Shown in pieces: positions 34,201 through 41,929 of a stretch of 64,000 nucleotides of DNA. The position numbers and the translations under genes are program-made. The notes under the pieces are model-generated. The model was not told the DNA's origin. It saw only the letters and a program-made list of their open reading frames with translations, and did no database searches. The DNA is taken from contig CM055320.2 of assembly GCA_029255685.2 (NCBI GenBank), positions 13,812,614 through 13,876,613 of the forward strand, written 5' to 3'. Numbering within the stretch: position 1 is the stretch's first letter; each line of letters begins with the position of its first letter. This stretch comes from Silene conica (taxonomy: Eukaryota; Streptophyta; Magnoliopsida; Caryophyllales; Caryophyllaceae).

Positions 34201-34992
34201 GGTCCTGTACTCCTGTATTAGTGTAGCCATTAAGCCATATAATTGACTCTTTCTGAATGTCGACATCAGAGATGTCGACATTCAGAAAGAGTCAATTATG
34301 GCTTAATGGCTACACTAGTGTTCAAGAAAGTGTTACTTGAATCTGTTATCGTCATTTGTTACTTCGCCTGGACAAGAACAAAAAGAGTCTTTCAAAAACA
34401 AAGCTCTTCGAGTCAAAAGGTGGAGGCTTTATAAATAATTTTCTTTTCCCGAGTACAAAATAAATTAATAATTAGGCATTCTTGCGTATCTTTTTTTTCC
34501 TGTTCCGGTTGTATATGTCTGTTTGTATGGCTAAAGAGATGAAGTTGAAGCTTGCTTTCCATCTGTTGATTTCACTTCAAACAACTCCATGATTGTTTGC
34601 AGATATTCAACGAGTTTAATGCTCGTAGGCTGGATCAGGTGAATATATTTGAAGGGATCACCAAACACCGCCTTTTCATGGGTACTGTGGCTGTAACTCT
34701 GATACTCCAGGTCAGGCTACGGATAAACTGTATAGATGTAGCTATCTAAAATTTGGGAATTATCATGATCGGCCTGAATTTTACTCTGATTTTCTGTTTG
34801 TTCCTTTTAATTGGCAGATCATCATAATCGAGTTCCTTGGGAACTTTGCATCAACTGTAAGGCTGAGCTGGCAGTTATGGTTGGTTTGTCTTCTCATTGG
34901 ATTTATCAGGTAAGAGATTTTTGCCTCTGACATTCCTGTAGATTTACGGTTCTCTTTGTCTTAATTGTCGCTATAGGTCTCCTGTAGCTTAA
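11755..34992 (+). CDS. P2B autoinhibited Ca2+-ATPase (ACA8/9/10 type), divergent, 33 exons
   Basis: Members of this family pump Ca2+ out of the cytosol across the plasma membrane and are held inactive by an N-terminal calmodulin-binding segment. I joined 33 exons by splice sites and family similarity; total 3144 nt, 1047 residues plus stop, with no internal stop or frameshift. Order: calmodulin-binding segment (~43-66), TM1-2, actuator TGES (316-319), TM3-4, phosphorylated Asp488 in DKTGT, nucleotide-binding KGA and FNSEKKR, TGD (714-716), DGTND (793-797), TM5-10. The family is ~1070 residues with a similar number of exons. Departures: TM4 PEGLP is PDGLP (D446); the TM6 Asn and Asp that bind Ca2+ are Tyr887 and Tyr891; TGDN is TGDS; TGDGTND is AADGTND; the C-terminus stops early. 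Introns total about 20 kb and are loaded with transposons. Family assignment is certain; Ca2+ transport is doubtful. Exon coordinates are in the next four entries. Confidence 0.9.
12399..12934. mobile_element. Mutator-type MITE with long inverted repeats (intron 1)
   Basis: Flanked by a perfect 9-bp duplication aaagttaaa (12390-12398 and 12935-12943). The ends ggataatttgtgagaaacta and its inverse extend, with mismatches, into arms of roughly 150-200 bp, leaving a loop of ~200 bp. 9-bp duplications with long inverted repeats are typical of Mutator-like elements. No ORF. Confidence 0.88.
13219..13293. repeat. 37-bp tandem duplication in intron 1
   Basis: Two identical copies (13219-13255, 13257-13293) of a unit starting ttttctattttcattgtgta, separated by one T. 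Confidence 0.95.
13463..13584. repeat. Foldback enclosing a fragment like exon 8 (intron 1)
   Basis: Arms 13463-13493 and 13554-13584 are inverted and match at 30 of 31 positions. The 60-bp interior contains ttcagtttcaaaagcttagc (13518-13537), identical to exon 8 of the same gene at 16212-16231, with weaker similarity on both sides (about 34 of 41). atggtggncttac also occurs twice as a direct repeat around the fragment. Confidence 0.85.
16755..16993 (-). repeat. 3' LTR of the copia element
   Basis: 239 bp; differs from the 5' LTR by a handful of substitutions and small indels. Confidence 0.93.
16933..20732 (-). pseudogene. copia pol (protease, integrase, RT, RNase H), broken
   Basis: Segments in order on the minus strand: zinc knuckle and protease LDSGASHH (20049-20732); pre-integrase HHRLGHP (19831-20121); integrase core [21 protein letters not shown] and [11 protein letters not shown] (19180-19584); integrase C-terminus (18598-19164); RT with NAFLQG and YVDDIMVTG (17838-18563); RNase H (16933-17757). 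Breaks: a Stowaway MITE at 19556-19850; stop TAA at 19180; a frameshift at a ~14-base G/C run (18636-18649); a frameshift near 17838-17890; stop TAG at 17200. All domains are recognisable, so decay is recent. Confidence 0.9.
19556..19850. mobile_element. Stowaway MITE inside the copia integrase
   Basis: Ends ctcccttctagtctacataa and ttatgtagaataggagggag, flanked by TA (19554-19555, 19851-19852). It lies between the integrase residues KYY and IIFVDH; without it and one TA the two frames join exactly. Confidence 0.93.
20572..21522 (-). pseudogene. copia gag (capsid part)
   Basis: Structural protein of the element. The frame opens with MFYMASRSQ; the first three codons lie in the LTR, and MASRSQ is the likelier start. 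It shows the copia gag core ([13 protein letters not shown], then a helical region to about residue 235) and a Asn/Gln-rich linker. A one-base frameshift near 20640-20700 moves the zinc knuckle (CX2CX4HX4[15 protein letters not shown]) into the next frame, where the polyprotein continues. Confidence 0.85.
21513..21752 (-). repeat. 5' LTR of the copia element
   Basis: 240 bp. On the coding strand it ends GTTTTATA and is followed by tggcatctcgaagcc, a weak and unusual primer-binding site. The ATG of MASRSQ spans the LTR end (A) and the next two bases (TG). Confidence 0.92.
21811..24930 (+). CDS. Ca2+-ATPase exons 9-16: actuator domain, TM3-TM4
   Basis: Exons: 21811-21894, 21975-22052, 22136-22207, 23655-23738, 23823-23905, 23986-24091, 24176-24231, 24888-24930. 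Exon 9 resumes the frame after intron 8, which contains the whole copia element. Exon 10 carries the dephosphorylation motif TGES. Exon 13 is TM3. Exon 15 is TM4 and reads [10 protein letters not shown]: the codon at 24203-24205 is gac (Asp) where relatives have Glu, a direct Ca2+ ligand. Confidence 0.87.
22208..23654. other. Ca2+-ATPase intron 11, nothing recognised
   Basis: 1447 bp of AT-rich intron. The 122-residue frame at 23187-23555 shows no known domain and overlaps no splice-supported exon. Confidence 0.5.
25010..31558 (+). CDS. Ca2+-ATPase exons 17-26: phosphorylation and nucleotide-binding domains
   Basis: Exons: 25010-25093, 26358-26495, 28969-29034, 29136-29234, 29455-29565, 29813-29974, 30174-30233, 30737-30901, 31030-31146, 31460-31558. 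Exon 17 has [10 protein letters not shown], the phosphorylated Asp; Ser before DKTG is Cys. It ends cag|gcaaga, a GC donor, and exon 18 begins directly with MTVVEAY, so a GC-AG intron is required. Exon 21 has KGA. Exon 24 reads MVTGDS (usually TGDN). Exon 25 reads [11 protein letters not shown] (usually TGDGTND), keeping both Asp residues. Confidence 0.87.
26157..26279. mobile_element. Mutator-type MITE (123 bp) in intron 17
   Basis: Inverted ends gaaaaaatcttgtgtccttg and ggacacacgattttttt, with arms of about 45 bp (gnaggannntcctcctt core), flanked by a 9-bp duplication tagatattt (26148-26156 and 26280-26288). Confidence 0.82.
26717..27576. mobile_element. hAT non-autonomous element in intron 18
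   Basis: Starts tagagctgtccaaatgcggg and ends cgcccatgaacagctcta, flanked by a perfect 8-bp duplication ctaaaaat (26709-26716 and 27577-27584). The ends resemble nDart1-type hAT repeats and the subterminal regions are rich in GGGCC/GCCCA. No transposase. It contains the TRIM at 27235-27523. Confidence 0.93.
27235..27523 (-). mobile_element. TRIM/SMART-like miniature LTR retrotransposon (289 bp)
   Basis: Flanked by the 5-bp duplication cggat (27230-27234 and 27524-27528). Near-identical terminal direct repeats at 27235-27306 and 27454-27523 (72 and 70 bp). Directly next to the 5' LTR (minus strand) is tggtatcagagcc (complement of 27441-27453), the standard initiator-Met tRNA primer site. A purine tract (gagtgagggagcg) precedes the 3' LTR. 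The LTRs start TA and end CA. The ~145-bp interior has no ORF but contains gggttcgattcc (complement of 27419-27430), which fits a tRNA B box. It is far smaller than most TRIMs and close to the size remembered for SMART elements. Confidence 0.88.
27577..28968. other. Rest of Ca2+-ATPase intron 18
   Basis: AT-rich intron without recognised elements. A short palindrome gatgagtcacgactcacga lies at about 28625. Confidence 0.4.
30323..30390. repeat. 34-bp tandem duplication in intron 23
   Basis: Two copies of a unit starting tctcaatctaagcacatctt (30323-30356, 30357-30390), identical by eye. Confidence 0.95.
31640..32110 (-). pseudogene. Retrotransposon gag-like fragment in intron 26
   Basis: On the minus strand part of this stretch reads, with a shifted frame, a Gly/Arg/Asn/Gln-rich linker ([12 protein letters not shown]) followed by PNCFDCGG, like the linker and start of a copia zinc knuckle. 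It breaks off in AT-rich sequence (31640-31790) that looks like an LTR. No duplication or full LTR was found, so this is a tentative call. Confidence 0.35.
32351..34992 (+). CDS. Ca2+-ATPase exons 27-33: TM5-TM10 and C-terminus
   Basis: Exons: 32351-32488, 32611-32711, 33740-33785, 33912-34046, 34603-34710, 34818-34909, 34977-34992. Exon 28 is TM6 and reads [21 protein letters not shown]; relatives read VNLIMDTL, so the codons at 32623-32625 and 32635-32637 are Tyr instead of the Ca2+-binding Asn and Asp. Exons 29-32 match the rest of the membrane domain well ([18 protein letters not shown]). The last exon is the least sure: after acceptor tatag it adds RSPVA and TAA where relatives continue SWPLA plus ~25 residues. 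Confidence 0.8.
33127..33550 (+). mobile_element. RTE-type LINE 3' fragment in intron 28
   Basis: 33127-33279 encodes the tail of an RTE-clade reverse transcriptase: RRFEKWG, then [18 protein letters not shown] and a degenerate MTLERN end, closing with TGA. The segment ends near 33550 with gaccccaaatcatgctggaa, like the 3' terminus of plant RTE elements. 5'-truncated, as is usual for LINEs. Confidence 0.72.
34219..34317. repeat. Near-perfect 48-bp hairpin in intron 30
   Basis: Arms 34219-34267 and 34271-34317 are inverted copies that differ only by a 2-base indel, with a 3-base loop (aga). In the pre-mRNA this would form a long uninterrupted stem. No matching outside copy was noticed. Confidence 0.95.
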
Positions 34993-35759
34993 AATCCGAG
35001 CACATGAATTGTTTTGCTTTGCTTTGCTTTTTGGTGCTGATTAAACCTGGGTTTGAACCCGTCAACATCGAAATCTCCCTTGTAACTTCCTTCTCACCAA
35101 CAAAAAGAAAAAGCGCTCTACATGACAACTGACTTTCAATTTCACTTGAATGTAAACCAGTTGGCCACTTGCCGCCTTGGGGAAGCTGATACCTGTACCC
35201 GAGTTTCTTCGGAGAACCATTTGGATGCTCTTTCCGTTGTGTGCGCCATGTTGTGCCCCAACTTCTCGACGCTGAGCAAAAAATGTGCACCTTAGATCCA
35301 ACTTATTACATCAGTGTACGAGTCATACATATAGAAATGGTTAGCCCTATACAACAATCGAACGGATGCCAAATGCTCTGGAAAATTACATTAGGATGAC
35401 GTCTCCTCCATCAAAAGTTACACACAATATTCAGCAAGTTTTTTCCTGACTGTGCACAGTAGAGTGTTCATACGTTAGTTTTTTGTTACCGTTATGTGGT
35501 TAAACCTCGGACTCAATTGATCACGGAGGAGACTCGAAATGTAGTGAATTCAGTAGACTGATGTAAACATTTAATTCATATCATATGGCAAGATTTGTAA
35601 AGAAAATGTACACGAGTATGTAACTCTACAGTGTTTTATTGCTTATTTGACAGTTACAGAAATGATGTGTACAATGTATTATGTATAACAGTAAGTCAGT
35701 AACATCCTTTAATCATGGGATTATGATGACTGTGTATGCTTGATCATATTCAAAGGATA
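34993..35759. other. Downstream of the Ca2+-ATPase gene
   Basis: Probable 3' UTR and intergenic DNA. I looked for the missing C-terminal exon (KLIPVP-like) and did not find it. The minus-strand frames here show no domain. Confidence 0.4.
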
Positions 35760-36449
35760 TGCTCATTTATGAACGGATTTTACTTTTTTATGGATGAAAA
35801 TGACCATTTTACCCTTTTTATTTTAGCCTAAACTCATCTTCTCCTTTCTTCTCATAGTAGCAGTGCATGCATTTCTCATTAATCAATTAAATTATTCCTC
35901 TAACAATATATTTTCATACAAATTTCCATTATTAGTTCTAAGCTTCTTCCATTGTTGTGTCTCCATTGATGAGCAAGGCCAAGCTCCTCTTCAATGGAAA
36001 TAAACCCTAAAAACATCATCTTTAGATGTTTTTAATTAAGACCATGGATAAGTTCTGATAATCACCCATGTAATTAGTATTATTAGTTTGGTGTAAAATG
36101 TGATAAAAATGGTGATATTGAATTGAGTATTAAATCAGTAAACTTACAGGGTCATTACCATCAAATTTGCGATTTTTGAAATTGATATTGAAACTTGTTT
36201 TGTTATAATGCAATCCCTCGCTCAGCACCAGACGAGGATTTAAATAAACCTTAATTTAATTAGTGTAATTGACATGAAAATTAACATTTAGAATTGTGTA
36301 ATTTGACAGATTTGAATCATTATGTGAATTTGATTAATTTTGAAGGGAGAGAATTAATAATTTCTTTTTTCTGTCTAGGCAAAAGGCATACAATTGAAAA
36401 AGAATGTAAAATAGTCTATAAACGAGTAAACTTCGTACATAAATGAGCA
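35760..36449. mobile_element. Element with tgctcatttatg inverted ends (Mutator-like, tentative)
   Basis: Left end tgctcatttatgaacggatt and, inverted at the right, tgctcatttatgtacgaagt; the arms match over ~25 bp. The interior carries a 5'-UTR-like pyrimidine stretch. A related end occurs inverted at about 62583-62613, and a more distant version bounds the element at 36934. No clear 9-bp duplication was found. Confidence 0.5.
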
Positions 36450-36726
36450 ACTACGTATTTAAATGATTATAAAAAAGATAATGGTGATTGTTTCCTATTT
36501 ATGCACGTCGAGTTGTGAGTAGAATTATAAAAATCGTACAGTTAAGTCAAAATTTTACAATTGTTCGCTTCAAATTTAAAATTTAAAACTCTCAATAATA
36601 AACCGTAAAAACTCAATATAATTTCTTTAAAACGTAAATTACAAATCATCGATACCTCGAGCCTTAAGAAGTGAAAATGATGTTATAGCCAATTCGAAAT
36701 TAGATATGGAAGTGATTTCTTAGAAA

Positions 36727-36795
36727 AGGATCATACATTGGATGTAGTACCTCTAACTTTTTAATTTTTTTAGCATATATATATGTATCATCATA
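36727..36795. repeat. Fragment of the tacatcggatgtagtacctc repeat family
   Basis: Matches 54470-54530 (aaaggatcatacat, ggatgtagtacctctaac, then agcatatatatgta). Identity of the family is unknown. Confidence 0.6.
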
Positions 36796-38768
36796 TATTA
36801 CTTTAATGCAGCTGCCAAACCCGCTGACATGGCAGCTCACATTTTCATTTAAGGGTGACATGTCAGTTTATTAGAGCACCGATAGATAATCTTCTAATTA
36901 ATTATTTAATTTAATTAATAATTAATAACGTAATTGCTCATTCATATACGAGTTTTACTCATTCATACCCTTTTTTTCATTACTTTTCCATTCTATGCCC
37001 TCTGCCTAAGAAAAGTTCTCCTCTCTAATTCTCTCTGATTCTCTCCCCCAAAAAAAACCCTAAACCACACAACTATGGATGCTAGCTTTCGTATCGATCA
37101 GGTAATAATTCTAATCTCTACCTTTATCAATTATATTATATGAAATTAAAAAATTGATTTAGACTAATTAGATTAGGGTTTCTTTAAATCGTTTTCAATT
37201 TTAACCTAATTAAGGTATGTAGCAAGGTGTAATTAAAGATAGAAGAAAAAGCAAACTAGTCTAATGACGTATGAATGTATGATTTGTAAGTTCAAGCAGT
37301 AGTCTGACAAGTATGAAAGAGGAATGGTGTGTGGTTGTTGCGTCTTGTTTCGTCACCGTCTTCTCAAACTGGGTGTACGGTTTGTACCCAGAAGCTATTG
37401 CTCCTACAGTTGGAACTTTGATTACATTTGTTTGGTCAAGAATCAATGTGGGTGCTTCCCTGTTTCTCTTTACTTGAGCCTCCCATTTGTTAATTCAAGG
37501 ACAGGAAAAGCCTGTCCACCACGTTGACTCAATGTTTCGTTAATTCAAGGACAGGAAAAGCCATGTTGCCAGTCTGGCCCGCACTAGCTCGCGGAAGCCT
37601 TTTGCACCCGAGGAATATTGGTTTGAAGTTGGACTTGGACTTCTTGTATCAAACCGTTATGATGTAATTTTTGTGACTTTGTCTTCTACCGATTGTTGGA
37701 CATTTTTACCACTCAAGATCATGGCCGCAGTACCAAACGCTCCAAAGAAAATCGTAACAATAGTTTTGATTAACTTAGCTAAGCATTTTGTATGGGTAAG
37801 TTACACAATTGAACTTTAATGTTATTTTGATATATTATACGATTAAGAATGTTCTTCTAATAATGTATTTCTTTGATTGTACAGGTGTGTATTCGAAATG
37901 ACTTTCCGTTACCATTTCTTTACCCTTCTTGTCGAGGATTTCAACATGATAGTAGCCAAGTTGCTAATAGAATTATTTTCTTTATCAGTCTCTGCAGCCA
38001 CCACAACAACAGAATGCAGCATCTCCAATAATAATTTCGGATATGTAATTTACATCTGTATGTTTTTATAAACGAGTTAGACTTGTCGTAGGATGCAAAT
38101 TTCTTAATTCTCAGATGTTGTATGTTTTTGTTCTATTTTTTTAATAAACGAGTTAGACCATAGGCAGAATTTTTCTGGTACAAACTACTACCACTCTAAG
38201 ATTCTTGCGATTCTGAAAGGAAATAAAAAATCCATGCAACTGACGGAGCATGTAATTTCTGTCCAGAAAAATCAGGACATCAGCACACACGTTTTTGTAT
38301 AGGAGTTGTTCCCCAGAGCTGTGAGCGGAAGCTTTGGCTTTCAATAACAGTTCTTCCTTCTGCTGGAATTGTTTTAAAGGCCAGTCTACACTTCCTTTTG
38401 CCCAAAGGCAACCAGCAAAAACATGCCACAAATAAGATTCAAAGTTTCAACTCGTCTGTTCAGCATTTGGGTCACATAAATATACACTGCTCGCAATTTT
38501 TCAAAATCTTTCCACCCTCCGAAAGTGAGACTACTAATATGCATATAAATCATCAAATGCAAACAAACAATCGTGCACCCCACATGATTTGCCAACTTTA
38601 GCTTGCTCCACATGATCAAATATTAGAAGAAAAGACAACTAGTTTACTTCACTTTAGCTTGCTCCCCTTCACTTCAGTTTCTGAGATAATGTGGTTAAAA
38701 TGCGCCATGAAATTTGTTTTCTCTTTTTGTTCTAGCTGGTTTGTATAGTAGCAACGACTTTTCAGTCG

Positions 38769-39083
38769 GTGTACTATGTATACGGCTTCATGTTGCTTGT
38801 ATTTCTAATCCTCATCATCGTGACTGTTTGTGTAACTATTATCGGAACATATTTCTTGCTGAATGCCGAGAACTACCACTGGCAGTGGACTTCCTTCTTC
38901 TCCGCTGCATCAACTGCTATATACGTTTACTTGTACTCTATTTACTACTACCATGTCAAGACCAAGATGTCCGGGTTTTTCCAGACCAGTTTCTACTTCG
39001 GATACACCATGATGTTCTGTCTCGGATTTACTTGTTCCAATCTCTTTGTAAGACGTATCTACAGAAACATCAAGTGTGACTAG
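38769..39083 (+). pseudogene. C-terminal fragment of a TMN/EMP70 nine-transmembrane protein
   Basis: TMN proteins are Golgi/endosome membrane proteins with nine transmembrane segments and a C-terminal K-x-D sorting signal. This 104-residue frame matches their last four segments closely ([54 protein letters not shown]). Between CLG and SNLFVRR, FTC replaces about a dozen residues of the family's last segment, an in-frame deletion. The rest of the ~600-residue protein is absent. It lies inside the Pack-MULE candidate, so capture of a gene tail is the simplest reading. Confidence 0.85.
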
Positions 39084-39560
39084 TTTGCCAATCCAACATC
39101 CACACACTTCGTTACTGCTACAAACTTGGGAAAAACAGGAAAACCTAGTTCGAGCATGGATCCCATAACAGCCAATGCAAAACCGATAAAACCAGAAGAG
39201 AAATTTAGCCTCTTGGATCTCTGTAGCAGCTTCATCTGGAAGGGATGAAGGCTCTATGTGTGAGTCAGAACTTAAATTTACAAGAGCATCCGTCTTTACA
39301 GAATTCACACTATCATAAATTGAATCAAATCGAATCATTAGTGATTGAAAATCTGGAATTGAATCGAATTGAATCAAATTGAATTGAATAAACAAGTGAG
39401 GAGAAACAGACCTGATTAACATCATCATGGGAGATGACCGGCCTGAGGAGGTCGTCAAGACCGGTCGGTGGTGCAAGGAGAGGACGGTGAGGGTGGTGGA
39501 AAGTGGCGGCCGAATTGTGGTTGAATAGTTGCAGTTAGAGGGAGTGAATTGAGGAGAGAG
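39080..39560 (-). other. Possible minus-strand gene fragment, unrecognised
   Basis: A leader-like stretch (39500-39560) precedes an open frame to about 39421 ending in a donor-like cag|gtctgt, and a later frame ends GSMLELGFPVFPKFVAV then TAG at 39080-39082, overlapping the TMN stop. No family recognised. It could be a captured fragment of another gene. Confidence 0.25.
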
Positions 39561-39653
39561 ACTGAAAGGGTATTAAAATAAAATTATAAAAATAGAAGGG
39601 TATTAAAGTCATTTGCGTTTATAATTGAGTAAAACATGTGTATGAATGAGCAA

Positions 39654-40039
39654 CACCTATTAATAACTAATATAATACCAACATTATAGAATATTCCATT
39701 TCCACTTCCATATTCCATCCAAAGAATAATAGGGAGTATTACGTTTTCATTAGAAACCATATTCATTTTTGGAATTATATCAGATTTGATTATGCTAAAA
39801 TTATGGAGATTGTTTCCAAAATTAATGTTAAAATTATGGAAATTATGTATGGCGAATAGAGTTAGACCACCAAAGTTACTCTTAGAAATATACTATTAGA
39901 TATAAAAAATACAAACTATTCTCGGAATATGGCAATGACGATGACAAGTGACAATTTTCTTATAAAATATTTTTTGAATTCCATATTCGTAAAATAATTG
40001 ACCAAAATGTTAAAAGAGATTGATGATAAATAATAGTAT
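39654..40039. other. AT-rich spacer
   Basis: Nothing recognised. Confidence 0.5.
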
Positions 40040-40189
40040 TAGGTTGTAACATTTCGTGTTTTAAAGTATTTCTATTAGTATTTAATGTTACGTGGTGTCA
40101 CATTCTGTATTCGTTGTGTGCCTAGTGACCAGTCTGTTGACCCTGGGATAGCGAACTTCGGGACGAAGTTCATTTTAAGGAGAGAAGAT

Positions 40190-40615
40190 TGTAATACTCC
40201 GTATTTTTATTACATTGTATTTTAATATTTAATAATTATGTTGATGTGTTGGTAGTTATTTGAAACGTTGTATTCAATAGTTAAATTATCAAACAAGTGC
40301 TTTAGAGTTTATATGTTTTGTAAGGGGCCGGGTCTACAAACTAATAATAAGATCGTGTTTAAGTTATGTAATTTGGGCCTTGGAATGCGTGCAGGCCTTA
40401 AGGCCCATTCTCGATACTTGACATAAATCACAAACACCAGCATAACCCTCATTCCTGTCGCCCTATCTAACCCTTTTCAAAACCCTAATTTAGACCTATC
40501 GACAACCAAGTTTTGACAGCATATCATAGCCGACACATTAAGGTTCAAGAAGGAGGGGTTTTACGGTTGTCAAGGGTGGTCCACGGTGGTTCGTTCACAC
40601 CAAAAAGGGGGTACA
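40190..40615 (+). repeat. Gypsy 3' LTR, left part
   Basis: Begins tgtaatactccgtatttt, related to the 5' LTR start. Ends at the insertion target gtaca. Confidence 0.8.
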
Positions 40616-41915
40616 TGTTGGAGGAAGTGTCCTCGACAATAGTGTGTTGACGTAATTAAAACTCATTTGAATGAAACACAACTGGGAGTGTTACTCTTTT
40701 AAAGTCGACTGATCAACATTAATCGATAATGATTGGCTGTCTAGAGTTTGACATTATCGTCATATGATGGTGGTGATCAGTCGATCCCTTAAGGTCATAT
40801 CTTTAGGGAATTCCGTCTCAATGGAATAATTGATTAATATTGTATTGGATACAAATTAATTAATAACTGGAAATTTTGGAAATAATTTTATATGACGAAT
40901 ATTTTTATAATGGGATTATAATAAGAATAGTCAAAGTAATAAAATAGTTTTATTACTCGGTTTTATTTATTCGTTTGGGGAAACGATTAAATTGAGAATG
41001 AACACGGTTGATCATAAAATTACAAAGAGTTGTAATTAAAATTATGATATTGCATTTTGTACAATAATTATTTCGAAATATTGGAATAATTATTTAAATG
41101 TAATAAATTTGTAAATTATGAATTTTAATAGTTAAAATTGCACAATTAACAAATTGGGTCATGTGTTATGGAACATATGTGACATGTTACATTTTAACAC
41201 AATTGACAAAGATAAAATGGGTCCATTTTAGACCCATTTTCAGCCGTGTAAATGTGAGTATGCATGTGAGTTTGTGTGTGTAAGTGGACAAGGGTTGAGT
41301 GTGTAAGGCAAAGTGTATGTGTAAGGAATAACTCATGCTTTTGTGTAAGATATAGAAGGCCATGCATTGGGTCTCTATGGCATGCTTTGGCCGGCCAAAT
41401 GAAGAGCATTTGAGCTCAAATTTTGCCTCTATATAACACACACACACACACACTACACTTTAGACAACATATAGTAATTGTTGGTGGATGCTAGATAATC
41501 ACACTAACATACTCATACTACCACTCCATTCTCTCTATATTTCTAGTACAATAGTTGTTACTAAGGAAATAATTATTTCCATACTAATAATATTAAGAGT
41601 AATATTATTGTTATTATTTCTAGTATACTTATACTAATTTTCTAGTAACAAAATTAGTATTAGTTTGAGATCGGGTCCTTGATACGCATCTTTAGGAGAC
41701 GATTTTTCTTAGATCGTTATAAGGGTATTTCGGTATTGAAGACTCAAGTAATAGGTGATTATTGAGTATAAACCTTCTAAAACCAATGTAAGGACAATCT
41801 CATCTTATGATATCATCTTGCATGCATAAGATCCATTTAAGTTTTTATGACTAAACTTAAAGAAACAAAACTCATATTAGATTTGAGTATAAAATAAGGA
41901 ACCTAGTTTCCAACA
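40616..41915 (+). repeat. 5' LTR of the TR-GAG-like element
   Basis: Starts tgttggaggaagtgtcctcg and ends cctagtttccaaca (TG...CA). Contains a (ca)n run at 41437-41452. Confidence 0.95.
41429..41436 (+). promoter_or_regulatory. Probable TATA box of the 5' LTR
   Basis: ctatataa within gcctctatataaca, just before the (ca)n run. The 3' LTR repeats it at 49396-49403. Confidence 0.5.
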
Positions 41916-41917
41916 AT

Positions 41918-41929
41918 TGGTATCAGAGC
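41918..41929 (+). other. Primer-binding site, initiator-Met tRNA
   Basis: tggtatcagagc two bases after the 5' LTR, complementary to the 3' end of plant initiator-Met tRNA. Confidence 0.9.

Larger units (their letters stand above)
36934..39653. mobile_element. Pack-MULE candidate carrying gene fragments
   Basis: Inverted ends ttgctcattcatatacgagt (left) and, inverted at the right, ttgctcattcatacacatgt; similarity continues for ~35 bp. Inside, 5'-UTR-like pyrimidine leaders face inward from both ends. At the left, ATG 37074 with a tiny exon MDASFRIDQ meets donor gtaata. At the right, a minus-strand leader near 39560 opens toward 39430. The middle carries a TMN gene piece (38769-39083) and unrecognised open stretches at 37261-37440 and 37560-37796. 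A 24-bp phrase (gttaattcaaggacaggaaa) is repeated at about 37489 and 37540. No 9-bp duplication was confirmed, so Mutator origin is inferred. Confidence 0.5.

Noticed and set aside
34961..35301. Minus-strand ORFs downstream of the Ca2+-ATPase
   Set aside because: No domain and no splice or start context; probably chance frames in the 3' region.
38910..39476. 188-residue minus-strand ORF
   Set aside because: Largely the antisense of the TMN fragment and an AT-rich spacer; only the part beyond 39083 might be meaningful.
41187..41453. Minus-strand ORFs of 88 and 71 residues, repeated at 49154-49420
   Set aside because: They lie in the two identical LTRs of the TR-GAG-like element, over the TATA box and (ca)n run; no domain. 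Identity reflects LTR identity.
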